From the NCBI RefSeq assembly GCF_028640845.1, contig NC_080541.1:7098935-7162934 (forward strand): 64,000 nucleotides of DNA. The letters are read 5' to 3'. Below the pieces are notes generated by a model. It worked only from the letters and a program-made list of their open reading frames with translations, was not told where the DNA came from and did not search any database. How positions within the stretch are numbered: position 1 is the first letter of the stretch; every line of letters starts with the position of its first letter. Below are positions 9,117 to 18,851 of the stretch, one piece after another. Origin of the DNA: Ahaetulla prasina (taxonomy: Eukaryota; Chordata; Lepidosauria; Squamata; Colubridae). Position numbers and translations under genes: made by a program.

Positions 9117-9474
9117 GTGCAGCAGCTGCCAAAAAAGCCAACACAATTCTGGGCTGCATAAACAGAGGGATAGAATCAAGATCACGTGAAGTGTTAGTGC
9201 CACTTTATAATGCCTTGGTAAGGCCACACTTGGAATATTGCATCCAGTTTTGGTCGCCACGATGTAAAAAAGATGTTGAGACTCTAGAAAGAGTGCAGAG
9301 AAGAGCAACAAAGATGATTAGGGGACTGGAGGCTAAAACATATGAAGAACGGTTGCAGGAACTGGGTATGTCTAGTTTAATGAAAAGAAGGACTAGGGGA
9401 GACATGATAGCCATGTTCCAATATCTCAGAGTTTGCCACAAAGAAGAGGGAGTCGGGCTGTTCTCCAAAGCACC
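9117..9474 (+). mobile_element. CR1 LINE 3' fragment, truncated at a pyrimidine tract
   Basis: The open frame from 9191 encodes the CR1 ORF2 C-terminal end ([52 protein letters not shown]). The match stops at tctccaaagcacct (9474), where a CT-rich repeat begins. The normal CR1 3' end is missing, so the expansion or a deletion removed it. The frame running on into the repeat is not a real protein. Confidence 0.85.
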
Positions 9475-9722
9475 TCTCTTTCTTTTTCTTCCTTTCTTTT
9501 TCTTTTTTCCTGCCTTCCTTCCTTCCTTCCTTCCTTTTTCTTTCTTCTTTCTTTCTCTTTCTTTTTTCTTCCTTCCTTCCTTTTTCATTCTTTCTTTTTT
9601 CTCTTTTTCTTTCTTTCTCTTTCTTCTTTCTTCCTTCCTTCCTTTCTTTTTTCTTTCTTTTTTCCTTCCTTCATTTCCTTCTCCTCCTCCTCCTCCTCCT
9701 CCTCCCCTCCCCCTTCCTCCTC
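9475..9722 (+). repeat. Polypyrimidine microsatellite
   Basis: TTTC, TTCC and TTTTC units over about 190 bp, ending in (TCC)n at 9681-9722. One strand is almost purely pyrimidine. Confidence 0.95.
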
Positions 9723-10150
9723 CGGACACTGGATATCTATTAGCAATCTCTGTACACTCCGCCAATAAACTGTGGTTTGTTCAGTAAGCCATACTTCATA
9801 AGCCATGGGTTAGCATGGGCAAATCTGTGTACTGATAATATGACCTTGCATGATACACAAATCTCACCGATTCTGCTCTATTCTCTAAGCCATAATTAAA
9901 CCATGACTTCACCTAGTGCACAAACAGGGTAAAAGCAGCCTTTCCATTTATGAGTGTAGTTGATGGGTTTAATTGTCCTGTTATTCAAGCTTTTCCTCTT
10001 GGGCAATAATATCCTTTTATAAATTTCCATGGTGATGGGGTAGACTTTTTTAACAGCATTTTTGGTTTCCCTTTCTAAGCCTGAAATTTCCCCAGATCTT
10101 CTCTTGCCCAGTCGTGCGAGATGAGATATCTTCAGCCTAGATAGTAGTAT
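9723..10150. other. Unassigned sequence
   Basis: No coding or repeat feature recognised. Confidence 0.35.
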
Positions 10151-10351
10151 GAAGGATTTTTAGTTTAGTTTATGGGGCCCTTGATGCTCTCTGAGCTTGG
10201 TGGTTTTCTTGCAGACGTTTCATTACCCAACTAGATAACGTAATCAGTGCTAGATGGGAGTGGGGTTTGCAGAGAGGAGGAGGAGGATTGTGGGGTCCTT
10301 GGGATTTCTCTGAGCTTGGTGGTTTTCTTGCACGTGTTTCATTACCCAACT

Positions 10352-12540
10352 AGAATAGAATAGAATAGAATTTTATTGGCCAAGTGTGATTGGACACACA
10401 AGGAATTTGTCTTGGTGCATATGCTCTCAGTGTACATAAAAGAAAAGATACGTTCATCAAGGTACAACATTTACAACACAATTGATGATCAATATATCAA
10501 TATAAATCATAAGGATTGCCAGCAACAAGTTATAGTCATACAGTCATAAGTGGAAAGAGATTGGTGATGGGAACTATGAAACGATTAATAGTAGTGCAGA
10601 TTCAGTAAATAGTCTGACAGTGTTGAGGGAATTATTTGTTTAGCAGAGTGATGGCCTTCGGGGAAAAACTGTTCTTGTGTCTAGTTGTTCTGGTGTGCAG
10701 TGCTCTATAGCGTCGTTTGGAGGGTAGGAGTTGAAACAGTTTATGTCCAGGATGCGAGGGATCTGCAAATATTTTCACGTGCCTCTTCTTGGTTCATGCA
10801 GTATACAGGTCCTCAATGGAAGGCAAGTTGGTAGCAATTATTTTTCTGCAGTTCTAATTATCCTCTGAAGTCTGTGTTTTTCTTGTTGGGTTGCAGAACC
10901 GAACCAGACAGTTATAGAGGTGCAAATGACAGACTCAATAATTCCTCTGTAGAATTGGATCAGCAGCTCCTTGGGCAGTTTGAGCTTACTGAGTTGGCAG
11001 AAAGAACATTCTTTGTTGTCCTTTTTAATGATGTTTTGATGTTAGCTGTCCATTTGAGATCTTGCGATATGATAGAACCCAGAAATTTGAAGGTTTCTAC
11101 TGTTGATACTGTGTTGTCAAGTATTGTGAGAGGTGGAAGTATGGAAGGGTTTTTCCTAAAGTCTACCACCATTTCTACGGTTTTGAGTGTGTTCAGTTCC
11201 AGATTGTTTTGGTTGCACCACAAGGCTAGTCGTTCGACCTCTCGTCTATATGCGGATTCGTCATTGTCTCGAATGAGACCAATCACTGTTGTGTCATCTG
11301 CGAACTTCAGTAGCTTAACAAATGGATCATTGGAGATGCAGTCATTGGTATACAGAGAGAAGAGAAGTGGGGAGAGCACACAGCCTTGGGGGCCCCCTGT
11401 GCTAATTGTACAGGTATTTGATGTGATCTTGCTTAGCTTCACCTGCTGCTTCCTGTTTGTTAGGAAGCTTGTGATCCACTTACAAGTCTGTTCCGGTACC
11501 TGTAGCTGGTTTAGCTTAGTTAGAAGAATGTCTGGAATGATGGTATTGAATGCTGAACTAAAGTCTACAAAGAGGCCCCTTGCATAGGTCTTTGGAGACT
11601 CAAGATGTTGTAGGATGTAGTGCAGAGCCATATTAACAGCATCATCTGTTGATCTATTTGCTCGGTATGCAAATTGCAAGGGGTCTAAAAGCGGATTCGT
11701 GATGGTTTTCAGGTAGGAAAGCACTAGCCTTTCAAAGGTTTTCATGACTACAGATGTTAGAGCAACTGGTCTGTAGTCATTCAGTTCCTTGATGGTGGGC
11801 TTCTTCGCACTGGGATGATGGTAGAGCGTTTGAAGCAAGAAGGAACATAGCACATCTCTAGTGATTTATTGAAAATATGGGTGAAGATGGGGCCAATTGG
11901 TCAGCACAGACTTTTAAGCAAGAAGGAGTTATCTTGTCTGGGCCTGGAGCTTTTCCTGGCTTTTGTCTGTGAAATAGGTCCTGCACTTCCTTTTCTGTGA
12001 TCACTAGGGTTGTGAACCCAATGAAATGGGGTCAGTTGTAGGAGGCTTGGCTGTTGTTGCTGTGTCTGAGATGGGGTTGTGGAGATAGGTGGCTGTAGGT
12101 TCCTTTCAAACCTGCAGTAAAACTCATTCAGGTCATCTGCCAGTTGTTGATTACCTTCAGCCTGGGAAGGAGGTTTGCCATAGCCGGTGATATTTTTAAG
12201 AGTTTTCCACATGTTTGCTGGTTCATTTGCTGAAAATTGATTCTTTAGCTTTTCAGAGTAGCTTCTTTTTGCTGCTCTTATCTCCCTTGTTAGTGCATTT
12301 CTGGCCTGATTGTACAGCATTTTATCACCTTTTCTGTAGGCTTCCTCTTTGGAATGTCGTAGCTGCTTAAGTTTAGGTGTAAACCAAGGTTTGTTATTAC
12401 TGTGTATTCGCAAGTTCCTTGTAGGTCCACATAGGTCTTCACAGAAGCTGACATATGATGTTACAGTATCTGTGAGTTCATCCAGGTCTGCAGAGGTATC
12501 TTTAAAAATATTCCAATCAGTGCAGTCAAAACATGCCTAG
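10352..12540 (-). mobile_element. (ATTCT)n-tailed LINE, minus strand, 5'-truncated
   Basis: A non-LTR retrotransposon of the jockey superfamily, CR1-L3/Rex1-like as judged by motif pattern. The 3' end faces left: an AATAG-repeat tail at 10352-10371, then ttattggccaagtgtgattg and gtgtacataaaagaaaag. Coding remnants are at 12413-11901 and 11853-10960. The tail class matches the element I recall as a seeder of AATAG repeats in snake genomes; that identification is from memory. A second copy lies at 45962-47085. Confidence 0.85.
10960..11853 (-). pseudogene. Reverse transcriptase remnant of the (ATTCT)n-tailed LINE
   Basis: A 297-codon minus-strand frame holding most of the reverse transcriptase. 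In order: ELNDYRPVALTSVVMKTFER (palm entry), GLFVDFSSAFNTI, GGPQGCVLSPLLFSLYTND, KFADDTTVIGLI with the FADD catalytic motif at 11293-11304, then LNTLKTVEMVVDFR and FKFLGSIISQDLKW. The C-terminus shifts frame shortly after (TSLKRTTKN...), where the other copy reads NTIKKGQQRMFFLRQLRKL. Upstream coding (12413-11901: SEKLKNQFSANEPANMWKTL, LADDLNEFYCRFE) belongs to the same ORF2 but is separated by a frameshift. The apurinic endonuclease domain is absent. Confidence 0.88.
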
Positions 12541-12756
12541 TACTAGTACTAGTACTAGAAGGGAGTGGGGTTGTGGGAGGGAGGGAGGGAGGGAGGGAGG
12601 AGGAGGAGGAGGAGGAGAAGGACTATAGGGTCCTGATGCTCTCTGAGCTTGGTTGTTTTCTTGCAGAAGTTTCATTATCAAATTAAGTAACATCATCAGT
12701 ACTAGAAGGGTGTGGGGTTGTGGGAGGGAGGAGGAGGAGGAGGAGGAGGACTATAG
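12541..12756 (+). repeat. Simple repeats inside the minisatellite unit
   Basis: (CTAGTA)n at 12537-12557, (GGGA)n at about 12577-12599 and (GGA)n at 12600-12616 and 12730-12750. Confidence 0.85.
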
Positions 12757-13231
12757 CAGCAGTTCTCAACCTGTGGGTCGCGACCCCGTTGGGGGTCGAA
12801 TGACGATTTGCCAGGGGTCGCCTAAGACCATCGGAAATACGGGAAGTATACTTGCGAGTCGAAGAATCGCGCTCCAATGGTTGACTCCACAAGCCAGGTG
12901 CAGGCTCTTCAAATCGCTAGCCGAATTCGGCTTCAGGCGTGAAGAATTAAAAAAGAGAGAAATCTTTGCTCTGATGTCTCCCTCTCAAGCCAGCTGCAAT
13001 CACTCCCAATCGCTAGCCTAATCTGGCTTCAGGCGCAATAAACTTAATAGGGGAGGAGTCTCCGCTTTAATGCCTCCGTCCTCAAGGCAATCACAAGCAG
13101 TTCAGATCGCTAGCCAATACGGCTTCAGGCGCGATAAATTCAAAACGAAAATAATTTTACGGTTGGGGGTCGCCGCATCGTGGGGAATTGTATTAAAGGG
13201 GTCGCAGCACTATAAAGGTTGAGAACCACTA
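12757..13231. mobile_element. SPIN-like hAT miniature element
   Basis: Begins CAGCAGTTCTCAACCTGTGG and ends AGGTTGAGAACCACTA. The subterminal blocks gggtcgcgaccccgttgggg, ggggtcgcctaagaccat and ggttgggggtcgccgcat resemble the SPIN/OC-type hAT group known in many tetrapods. Flanks gactatag (12749-12756) and aactatag (13232-13239) match at seven of eight positions. The middle (12850-13130) contains two or three diverged repeats of tcgctagcc...cggcttcaggcg and is not like the SPIN core I know. Confidence 0.8.
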
Positions 13232-13731
13232 AACTATAGGGTCCTGATGCTCTCTGAGCTTGGTTGTTTTCTTGCAGATATTTCATTACCAAACTAAGTA
13301 ACATCATCAGTACTAGAAGGAAGTGGGATCTATGAAGGGGGGGGAGGAGGAGGAGGAGGAGGAAGTTCTTGACAAGAGCCCCTCCCCACAGTGGCTCCTT
13401 AAATGCTACTCTCCAGGTGATCCTTGTGAGGAGGTAGGGGATAGGGTGGCACGCCCTCCTCCTGAGTCGTCAAATCACCCTGGTCTGACTCTGCCTCTTC
13501 TCCATTCTCCGCACTTGGGGATCAGGCAGTGGAAGCATTTGCTCATCTCCAGAGCATCGCTGCTCCGCTGCCCCCTTTTCCAACTCCTCCCCCCTTCCTT
13601 GGTCAGCCTTCCTCTTCCTCCTTGCCTGCTCTTCTGAGGCCGAGGGGCCCAGGATTGCGTCTTTGTCCCCAGGTTGTTCCTCATGGGCCATAGGGACTGC
13701 ACCCTCCACCCCCCCAGTAGTGGGATCCTGC

Positions 13732-14020
13732 CAGAGGTGGGTTTCAGTAGGTTCTGACCAGTTCTGGAGAACCGGTAGCGGAAATTTTGAGTAGTTCGGA
13801 GAACCGGCAGTAAAAATTCTGATTGGCCCCGCCCCCATCTATTCTCTGCCTCCCGAGTCCCAGCTGATCGGGAGGAAATGGGGATTTTGCAGTAACCTTC
13901 CCCTGGAGTGGGGTGGGAATGGAGATTTTACAGTATCCTTCCCCTGCCACGCCCACCAAGCGACACCCACCAAGCCACGTCCACAGAACCGGTAGTAAAA
14001 AAATTTGAAACCCACTACTG
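13732..14020. mobile_element. hAT miniature element, 289 bp, perfect TSD
   Basis: Starts CAGAGGTGGGTTTCA and ends TGAAACCCACTACTG (two mismatches in 15). The perfect 8-bp gatcctgc is at 13724-13731 and 14021-14028. The body has ggttctgaccagttctggag, gaaattttgagtagttcgga and two units of the minisatellite at 2445-3046. Confidence 0.92.
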
Positions 14021-14127
14021 GATCCTGCCGGTTTAACAACCGGTTCGGTGATCATGTGCTACACACACGTGCACAGTTTTCCGAAAACTTACCTTGCGTG
14101 TTACTGCTGGGGAGTAATACAGCTGAG

Positions 14128-14392
14128 GGCCGTGGTGGCTCAGGCTGTAAGATAGCCTGTTATTAAAACACAGCTGCTTGCAATTACTGCAGGCTCGAGT
14201 CCCACCAGGCCCAGGGTTGACTCAGCCTTCCATCCTTTATAAGGTAGGTAAAATGAGGACCCAGATTGTCGGGGGGGCAATAAGTTGACTTTGTAAATAT
14301 ACAAATAGAATGAGACTATTGCCTTACACACTGTAAGCCGCCCTGAGTCTTCGGAGAAGGGCGGGATATAAATATAATTTTTTTAAAAAAAT
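14128..14392 (+). mobile_element. tRNA-derived SINE (squamate type)
   Basis: A tRNA-like head (gccgtggtggctcaggct, ggctcgagtcccacc B box), body ttgactcagccttccatcc, and LINE-like tail taagccgccctgagtc...gggcgggatataaat. The direct repeat cagctgag is at 14120-14127 and 14393-14400. Confidence 0.9.
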
Positions 14393-14654
14393 CAGCTGAG
14401 AAGATCTAGGTCAGTAAAGCGCAGGGACGGGCGGGCCCAGCTGATCGTCGGAGCTACCGGTTCACCCGAACCTGTCCGAACCTGTAGAATTTCAACCCTG
14501 CCTCCCCCTCTGTCAGCCCCAGCTGCATCTCTTCCTCCTCCTCAGACTTGCGCTCCGACATGATAATAAATATATATATACAAATTAAACAGATCTTTCC
14601 CAGAAACTAGAAACATAAATTGTTTTCTGTCGCACTGCCATGAGTCCCTCATGA

Positions 14655-15312
14655 TTGGGGACCGTTTATCGGTGGTTCTATCTCTCTGATCGGTCACAGA
14701 CGGTGTTGACAGGGGGACAGAGGTCGGCCCCGAGGCGCCTCACTTGTGGGATGCCGCAGGGGTCGATTCTCTCGCCCCTTCTGTTCAACATCTATATGAA
14801 GCTGCTGGGTGAGATCATCAGTGGCTTTGGTGTGAGGTACCAGCTTTACGCTGATGATACTCAGCTGTACTTCTCCACACCGGGCCACCCCAATGAAGCT
14901 ATCGAAGTGCTGTCCCGGTGCCTGGAAGCCGTACGGGTCTGGATGGGGAGAAACAGACTCAAGCTCAATCCCTCCAAGACAGAGTGGCTGTGGATGCCGG
15001 CATCCCGGTACAGTCAGCTGCAGCAACGGCTAACTGTTGGGGGCGAGTCATTGGCCCCAATGGAGAGGGTGCGCAACTTGGGCGTTCTCCTGGATGGACG
15101 GCTGTCCTTTGAAGACCATTTGACGGCCATCTCCAGGAGACCTTTTTACCAGGTTCGCCTGGTTCGCCATTTGCGCCCCTTTCTTGACCAGGATGCCCTA
15201 TGCACGGTCACTCACACTCTCGTGACATCTCGTCTGGATTACTGCAATGCTCTCTACATGGGGCTCCCCTTGAGGAGCACCCGGAGGCTCCAGTTAGTTC
15301 AGAATGCGGCTC
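14655..15312 (+). pseudogene. L2-like LINE reverse transcriptase remnant
   Basis: About 219 codons encoding the C-terminal half of a reverse transcriptase plus the downstream region. In order: VYRWFYLSDRSQTV, CGMPQGSILSPLLFNIYMK, YQLYADDTQLYFSTP (YADD at 14847-14858), RLKLNPSKTEWLW, LGVLLDGRLSFEDHLTAI and LVTSRLDYCNALYMGLPL, ending LQLVQNAA. The pattern LVTSRLDYCNALY-x-LPL is characteristic of the L2/CR1 group. The catalytic motif is intact, but the domain has lost fingers and palm entry and is cut at both ends. A minus-strand relative at 20478-22625 retains more. Confidence 0.88.
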
Positions 15313-15764
15313 CTTCACATCAGCCCTTGTTTCCTTATATGTGACATCCCATCGCTATAACAAGCAACTGTGTGTGTAACCAGGGAGACGATCAGCAAAA
15401 TTGGGCACTTTAGTCCTGGCAATGAGTGTGGTGACATCACAGTGGTAGGTTTTCTAGTGCAGAGGTCTCCAACCTTGGCCGCTTTAAGATGAGTGGACTT
15501 CAACTCCCAGAATTCCTCAGCCAGCTCCAAACTTGGTCCCTTTAAGATGAGTGGACTTCAACTCCCAGAATTCCTCAGCCAGCTCCAAACTTGGTCCCTT
15601 TAAGATGAGTGGACTTCAACTCCCAGAATTCCTCAGCCAGCGTCTCCAACCTTGGCCGCTTTAAGACTTGTGGACTTCAACTCCCAGAATTCCTCAGCCA
15701 GTGTTTCCAACCTTGGCCGCTTTAAGACTTGTGGACTTCAACTCCCAGAATTCCTCAGCCAGCT
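15313..15764 (+). repeat. Segment duplicated from the 18.3-kb locus, with five-unit tandem repeat
   Basis: 15313-15462 is nearly identical to 18324-18472 (ccttcacatcagcccttgtt onward). 15463-15764 consists of five units of about 59-61 bp made from one arm of the CAGGGGTCTCCAACC foldback element (ttcaactcccagaattcctc in each). The element's right terminus and right-hand target duplication are missing here but present at 18.7 kb. Confidence 0.85.
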
Positions 15765-15977
15765 TAAGACACATCTATTTATCTGCGCAGGACTGGACTA
15801 GAATTTTAAATTTTAAATTTGGTTTTAATGGGGTTTTATTATTTGTACTGCAATTTTAAATATTCGGCCTTATTTAATAAGTTTTTTAATTGATGTTTTA
15901 TTTTGTATTTATATGTATGTTTTATTTGGCTGTAAACCGCCGTGAGTCCCTAGAGATAGGGTATATAAATCTGAAAA

Positions 15978-16015
15978 ATAAAATAAAATAAAATAAAATA
16001 AAATAAAATAAAATA
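15978..16015 (+). repeat. (AAAAT)n LINE tail
   Basis: About eight AAAAT units directly after the L2-like LINE 3' end. Confidence 0.95.
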
Positions 16016-16017
16016 AA

Positions 16018-16339
16018 TTGGTATACAAAAGGCAGGTATACATATGTGTGCATGATGTCTGCATGTCACCATACTCGCACAACGTAGAAGGCACCGGATA
16101 GCTCCATTGTCAGCTTCGGAAGCCATATTAGGCCGGAAGCTTCCATGCTGCCACCTTCTCATGTATGGGAAAGTAGGAGGGAGGAGGGGTTAGTAGAGGG
16201 GTTGTCTTTAGACGTTATAGCATCCTTCCTGTCGGTCAAGGTCAGGCCGATCCTGCATCTGGAGGAGGAGTGGTTGGAGTGCTGTCTCGAGATGGGACGG
16301 ATTATGATTGGAGCATGTGATCGACTGAGGAGGGAGGGG
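16018..16339. other. Unassigned sequence flanking the tandem duplication
   Basis: No element ends recognised. It ends in gaggagggaggggatgg, which shares microhomology with the SINE body at the duplication junction. Confidence 0.35.
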
Positions 16340-18075
16340 ATGGTTTTAGGGGTTCTGATTTACTGATGGAAAACCCAGACCTTTCAGATTCGGGTTTTCC
16401 CAGATGTGCCAGTTTACCTAGCCTAGTAAATGGAACTCTGAAAGATGCTTGTGTCGGAGTTTTTACTCGGAGTGGGAGGTTTTTTTTCTGGAACGCTGAC
16501 ATCCATTTGTTCCGAGGGTCTCTGGATCTTGTTGTATCCGTGCAGTCTACAGCTAGTCCTCAAATTTTAACAGTTCATTTAGTGATGGAAGGGCTGCCTG
16601 GAAACAAAATCAGATAACAGAGGACGTAGCCCACAGCTGCATAACAGGAAGAGTCTCAGGAAGGAACTAATTTCTCAAACTGTAAACGAGACCGGCAGGG
16701 GAGTCGTACTATCAGACTTACAAGATGCAGTTAATAAACTATAATTAATAAACAAAGCATAATTCATAATTCATAAGAGCCAGTTAGGTGTAGGAGTTAA
16801 GGCACCAGACTAGAAAGCAGAAGACCGTGAGTTCAAGTTCCACTTTAGGCATGAAAGCCACATAGAGGATTTGGACCAATCACTAGGAGACGGTGAGTTC
16901 TAGTTCCACCTTAGGCATGAAAGCTGGTTGGATGACTTTGGGCCAATCACCAGGAGATGGTGAGTTCTAGTTCCACCTTAGGCATGAAAGCTGGCTGGCT
17001 GACTTTGGGCCAATCACCATAAGACACTGAATTTTAGTCCCTCCTTTGGCATGAAAGCTAGTTGGGTGACTTTGGGCCAATCACCAGGAGACAGTGAATT
17101 CTAGTTCCACCTTAGGCATGAAAGCTGGTTGGGTGATTTTGGGCCAGTCCCTCTCTCTCAGCCCAACCCACTTCACAGGGTTGTTGTTGTTATTGTTGAG
17201 ACATTAGGAGGGGGATGGTTTTAGGGGTTCTGATTTACTGATGGAAAACCCAGACCTTTCAGATTCGGGTTTTCCCAGATGTGTCAGTTTACCTAGCCTG
17301 GTAAATGGAACTCTGAAAGATGCTTGCATCGGAGTTTTTACTCGGAGTGGGAGCTTTTTTTCTGGAACGCTGGCATCCATTTGTTCAGAGGGTCTCTGGA
17401 TCTTGTTGTATCCGTGCAGTCTACAGCTAGTCCTCAAATTTTAACAGTTCATTTAGTGATGGAAGGGCTGCCTGGAAACAAAATCAGATAACAGAGGACG
17501 TAGGAAGAGTCTCAGGAAGGAACTAATTTCTCAAACTGTAAACGAGACCGGCAGGGGAGTCGTACTATCAGACTTACAAGATTCAGTTAATAAACTATAA
17601 TTAATAAACAAAGCATAATTCATAATTCATGAGAGCCAGTTAGGTGTAGGAGTTAAGGCACCAAACTAGAAAGCAGAAGACCATGAGTTCAAGTTCCACT
17701 TTAGGCATGAAAGCCACATAGAGGATTTGGGCCAATCACTAGGAGACGGTGAGTTCTAGTTCCACCTTAGGCATGAAAGCTGGTTGGATGACTTTGGGCC
17801 AATCACCAGGAGATGGTGAATTCTAGTTCCACCTTAGGCATGAAAGCTGGCTGGCTGACTTTAGGGCCAATCACCATAAGACACTGAATTTTAGTCCCTC
17901 CTTTGGCATGAAAGCTAGTTGGGTGACTTTGGGCCAATCACCAGGAGATGGTGAATTCTAGTTCCACCTTAGGCATGAAAGCTGGTTGGGTGATTTTGGG
18001 CCAGTCCCTCTCTCTTAGCCCAACCCACTTCACAGGGTTGTTGTTGTTATTGTTGAGACATTAGGAGGGGGATGG
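16340..18075 (+). repeat. Direct tandem duplication, unit about 875 bp
   Basis: Unit 1 (16340-17214) and unit 2 (17215-about 18075) are nearly identical, beginning atggttttaggggttctgat and ending within a SINE at gacattaggagggggatgg. Differences are few: for example unit 2 lacks about 15 bp after gaggacgtag near 17502. The two ends of the unit share the microhomology ggatggt. The first about 430 bp of each unit is unassigned sequence. Confidence 0.95.
16778..17213 (+). mobile_element. tRNA-derived SINE with expanded internal repeat (copy in unit 1)
   Basis: Head agccagttaggtgtaggagt, ttaaggcaccagactagaaa and a B-box-like gttcaagttcc. Then about five repeats of roughly 68 bp (ttaggcatgaaagctggttg, actttgggccaatcaccagg, gagttctagttccacc), then ccagtccctctctctcagcc and the 3' body. 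The tail is removed by the duplication boundary. Confidence 0.85.
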
Positions 18076-18150
18076 TGTGTTGGGGAAGTTCAAGATATTT
18101 GTAAGAAGAATAAAGGCAGGATGCAAATGAATAAAATAAAATAAAAGTAA
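17634..18150 (+). mobile_element. tRNA-derived SINE with expanded internal repeat (copy in unit 2, with tail)
   Basis: The same SINE as in unit 1 but complete to its 3' end: aataaaggcaggatgcaaat and an (AAAAT)-type tail at 18127-18150. It contains the same expanded set of about five 68-bp internal repeats. A copy with about two such repeats is at 49218-49510. Confidence 0.85.
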
Positions 18151-18323
18151 AATCATTAGCTCATCTGGTTGTATTTCCCGTCTGGTCTACCTAACGCTTC
18201 CTGCCGCTAACCACAACTTTCTTCAGAGTGGCAAGTACAAATTGCAGTCATTGAAACGGAGTTTGTCAGGCGGTGACAAATCCGATGTTGCAAAAGGAAA
18301 ATGAGTAGCGTGGAGAATGCAGC

Positions 18324-18746
18324 TCCTTCACATCAGCCCTTGTTTCCTTATATGTGACATCCCATCGCTATAACAAGCAACTGTGTGTGTAACCAGGGAG
18401 ACGATCAGCAAAATTGGGCACTTTAGTCCTGGCGATGAGTGTGGTGACATCACAGTGGTAGGTTTTCTAGTGCAGAGGTCTCCAACCTTGGCCGCTTTAA
18501 GACTTGTGGACTTCAACTCCCAGAATTCCTCAGCCAGCGTCTCCAACCTTGGCCGCTTTAAGACTTGTGGACTTCAATTCCCAGAATTCCTCAGCCAGCG
18601 TCTCCAACCTTGGTCGCTTTAAGACTTGTGGACTTCAACTCCCAGAATTCCTCAGCCAGCGTCTCCAACCTTGGCCGCTTTAAGACTTGTGGACTTCAAC
18701 TCCCAGAATTCCTCAGCCAGCTTTGTGACCAAGGTTGGAGACCCTG
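18324..18746 (+). repeat. Donor-like copy of the 15.3-kb segment, with intact foldback element
   Basis: 18324-18472 matches 15313-15462. The foldback hAT element at 18473-18746 starts CAGAGGTCTCCAACC and ends GGTTGGAGACCCTG. The perfect 8-bp ttctagtg is at 18465-18472 and 18747-18754. Inside, one arm has expanded to four tandem units of about 60 bp. Because both target duplications survive here, this locus is likely the source and 15.3 kb the copy. Confidence 0.88.
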
Positions 18747-18851
18747 TTCTAGTGATTAAAAATTGGATTGTGGAGAAAGAGTTCATTTTAAACTGGCTGG
18801 GAATAGGCGCACGTCATCCGAAATGACCAGATTGGGGGAAACGAGCTCAGA

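Larger units (their letters stand above)
10160..13372. repeat. Four-unit minisatellite interrupted by a LINE and a hAT element
   Basis: Units start near 10175, 10296, 12628 and 13241. They share gatgctctctgagcttgg, ttttcttgcag, a gtttcattacc motif and agtactagaagggagtgggg, then a (GGA)n block. The second unit is cut after cccaactag at 10351 and resumes near 12541 beyond a LINE. The third ends at 12756, where a hAT element starts. The same sequence in inverted pairs occurs at 58152-58400. Confidence 0.7.
13716..14499. mobile_element. hAT miniature element hosting two further insertions
   Basis: Left end CAGTAGTGGGATCCTGCCGG (its right part displaced to 14029 by a nested element) pairs imperfectly with the right end CCTGTAGAATTTCAACCCTG at about 14480-14499. 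Flanks caccccccc and cctccccc match at about six of eight positions. Interior ACCGGTT motifs near both ends are shared with the other elements of this group. Confidence 0.6.
13373..14560 (-). mobile_element. Fragment of an LTR (minus strand) with nested insertions
   Basis: Read on the minus strand, 14560-14500 then 13715-13373 forms one continuous acidic-codon-rich sequence (gaggaggaggaagag; later gaagaggcagagtcagacca) followed by a TATA-like atttaagg, similar in style to the LTR at 50761-51842. The gap is filled by a hAT element that carries another hAT element and a SINE. A start near TGTCGGAGCGCAAG at 14560 is likely. LTR identity is inferred from composition and resemblance, not from paired ends. 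Confidence 0.5.
14650..16017 (+). mobile_element. L2-like LINE, interrupted
   Basis: The coding part 14655-15312 and the 3' terminal part 15765-16017 belong to one non-LTR element. Its 3' end reads gtaaaccgccgtgagtcc... then an (AAAAT)n tail at 15978-16015. Between them is a 450-bp segment also present at 18.3 kb. The 5' portion, including any endonuclease, is missing. Confidence 0.8.

Noticed and set aside
9191..9787. 198-codon open frame
   Set aside because: The first half is CR1 and the second half is a translated pyrimidine microsatellite (F/L/S/P runs).
10874..11587. 237-codon plus-strand frame
   Set aside because: Antisense shadow of the LINE reverse transcriptase on the minus strand.
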